DNA of 64,000 bases from Planctomycetota bacterium. GTDB taxonomy: Bacteria > Planctomycetota > GCA-2746535. The translations under genes and the position numbers were made by a program. Positions within the stretch are counted from its first letter, which is position 1. Every line of letters starts with the position of its first letter. Below the pieces are notes generated by a model. The model had not been told where the DNA came from. It worked only from the letters and a program-made list of their open reading frames with translations, and searched no databases. Location: contig NVWA01000014.1 in assembly GCA_002746535.1 (NCBI GenBank), positions 1 to 64,000 of the forward strand, given 5' to 3'. This document shows positions 62,894 to 64,000 of this stretch, in pieces.

Positions 62894-64000
62894 ATGAATA
62901 AAAACGATATCAAGTTGTACTTATCTGACTTAGGATTAAAAAAGGGCGATGTGGTTTTATTGCATGCTTCATTATCTAGTATTGGTGAAGTCGAAGATGG
63001 TGCCAAGGCTGTGGTGGATGCTTTTTTAGAAACTATTGGTGAAGACGGAACTTTAGTTGTGCCAGGTTTCAATCAATTGGGTCTGATACCTGAGTATGTT
63101 AAAAATATGAAAAACTCAATAAAAAGTGTTCACCCTTTGGCTTCAGTATGTGCGATTGGTGCTAAAGCAGACGAGATTTGCGTTGATCATTATAAGCAAG
63201 AGACAGCCTTTGGACAAGGCACTCCCTATGAGAAAATTTCAAAAATGGGAGGTTTAGTATGTTTACTTGGTGTTGATCAACAAAGTAACTCTTCGTTGCA
63301 TTATGCCGAAGCAATTTTGAAACTAGAATACCTGAAAACTTCTAGTGAAATAACATTTGAAACACCTGAAGGTGAGTTAACAAAAAGTTGGAGTTTCCAT
63401 CCAGGTTTAACGAAGGATTTTCTTAAGCTTGATAAATATTTAATTGAAGAGGACTTAATTAATGTTATCGAAATTGGAAATGCAATTGTAAAATTAATGC
63501 CTATCAAGGAAGTCTTAGAATTAGCAATTCATTTAGGAACTGAAGATTCTGCAATATTTCTTTCTTCAAATCCAAGTTGTCACGATTCTGTTTTACAAAG
63601 AGCAAAACTATCACAAGGTTTAATCGCGCGTGAAATTTTTTCATTAATAACATCTTCTAGTTTAGCTGGGTGGTATGTGCCTCAAATCATTGATGAAATG
63701 CTCAGTGTTGGGATTGATTTAGTTTCAATCGATTTGTTACAAGGAAGACCAATACACAAGATTAAGCCCTCGGGGATTGAAACAGCTGTTAATGATTTTC
63801 GAAGACATGGTTGTGAGGTTGCATCTCTGCGATTAATTAAAGTTCCTAAAGAGTATGAGTCAATAATCAAAATTGCTAAAGATAATGAAATCCCAAGAAT
63901 TGTAATGCCGTTATTTAATGGGCTTGAAGGTCTATTAGAGACAGCTGAAAAAATTGGTATTAAAATTTCTTTTTATAATGCATTAATTAGTAGCGAAATG
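62894..64000 (+). CDS. AAC(3)-family acetyltransferase fused to a TIM-barrel-like domain (partial, runs off right edge)
   Basis: An open frame from the ATG at 62894 to the window end, at least 369 codons, with no stop. Residues 1-220 match the aminoglycoside 3-N-acetyltransferase-like family: GDVVLLHASLSSIGEV, TLVVPGFNQLG, VHPLASVCAIGAKADEI, GQGTPYEKISKMGGLVCLLG and a HYAEAI segment. After about residue 225 the sequence changes to a pattern like sugar-phosphate isomerase/AP-endonuclease type 2 TIM barrels (IIDEMLSVGIDLVSIDLLQG; NDFRRHGCEVASL; EGLLETAEKIGIKISF). Members of the acetyltransferase family include enzymes unrelated to drugs (e.g. FrbF-like), so this need not be a resistance gene. 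The ribosome binding site is AGGATG. The barrel's C-terminal part lies outside the window. Confidence 0.75.
   Translation, partial: MNKNDIKLYLSDLGLKKGDVVLLHASLSSIGEVEDGAKAVVDAFLETIGEDGTLVVPGFNQLGLIPEYVKNMKNSIKSVHPLASVCAIGAKADEICVDHYKQETAFGQGTPYEKISKMGGLVCLLGVDQQSNSSLHYAEAILKLEYLKTSSEITFETPEGELTKSWSFHPGLTKDFLKLDKYLIEEDLINVIEIGNAIVKLMPIKEVLELAIHLGTEDSAIFLSSNPSCHDSVLQRAKLSQGLIAREIFSLITSSSLAGWYVPQIIDEMLSVGIDLVSIDLLQGRPIHKIKPSGIETAVNDFRRHGCEVASLRLIKVPKEYESIIKIAKDNEIPRIVMPLFNGLEGLLETAEKIGIKISFYNALISSEM

Noticed and set aside
62894..64000. Drug-resistance gene (aminoglycoside acetyltransferase)
   Set aside because: The AAC(3) fold is shared by enzymes with other substrates, and the fused barrel and lack of mobile elements argue against a resistance cassette.

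Overview
The window is about one-third G+C by eye, gene-dense on both strands, and carries no tRNA, rRNA, CRISPR array or intact insertion sequence that I could see. It looks like the chromosome of a free-living, flagellated, diderm bacterium. Outer-membrane genes (a BamA/TamA-like barrel, a second beta-barrel, a giant lipoprotein), diaminopimelate synthesis (dapF), a sulfatase, a GntR/LacI-type regulator and an ECF sigma factor fused to a membrane-anchored sensor-like region together suggest the PVC superphylum, perhaps a Lentisphaerota- or Kiritimatiellota-like marine lineage. That placement is inference; there is no rRNA gene to settle it.

Layout. 1-440: first 12 codons of a flagellin gene running off the left edge, with a possible sigma-28 promoter. 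445-4435: a small unknown gene and a 1075-residue sigma-factor/membrane fusion, bordered by GC-richer intergenic islands that look like gene relics. 4699-11125 (minus): sulfatase plus membrane protein, then truA-cvpA-vanZ-like, hisF and lysS. 11325-15952 (plus): a pseudo-deformylase with a SEC-C tail, a GntR/LacI regulator with a companion gene, and a TPP riboswitch with thiC. 15995-23164 (minus): an Omp85-like barrel, a diadenylate cyclase with a very long C-terminal extension, a glycosyltransferase, miaA and rnc. 23361-27988: a TPR protein, a convergent MsbA-like ABC exporter and a thioredoxin-like lipoprotein. 28035-29921 (minus): glnK-amtB behind a good sigma-54 promoter with two upstream palindromes. 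30245-35187 (plus): pepF, a conserved small protein and a zinc-ribbon/TPR protein. 35191-45069: proline iminopeptidase, a sigma-like membrane protein with an esterase, a UbiD decarboxylase, larE, a GNAT, argH and an outer-membrane protein. 45654-50183: giant lipoprotein with a leader hairpin and a clean terminator. 50404-64000: a Upf1-like helicase, a CNNM transporter, an FHA-GGDEF cyclase, a three-gene membrane operon ending in a CPBP protease, dapF, an M48 protease, a BshB1-like deacetylase, an Rsm22-like protein, ung and a partial AAC(3)-TIM-barrel fusion.

The main themes are housekeeping (tRNA and RNA processing, translation, amino acid and thiamin synthesis), nitrogen control (PII, AmtB, sigma-54 promoter), nucleotide second messengers (c-di-AMP and c-di-GMP enzymes) and envelope functions. 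The most unusual items are proteins built on rearranged or decayed known domains: the sigma fusion and a second gene resembling a decayed copy of its head, the pseudo-deformylase, the cyclase with a CdaR-like tail, and the AAC(3)-TIM-barrel fusion.
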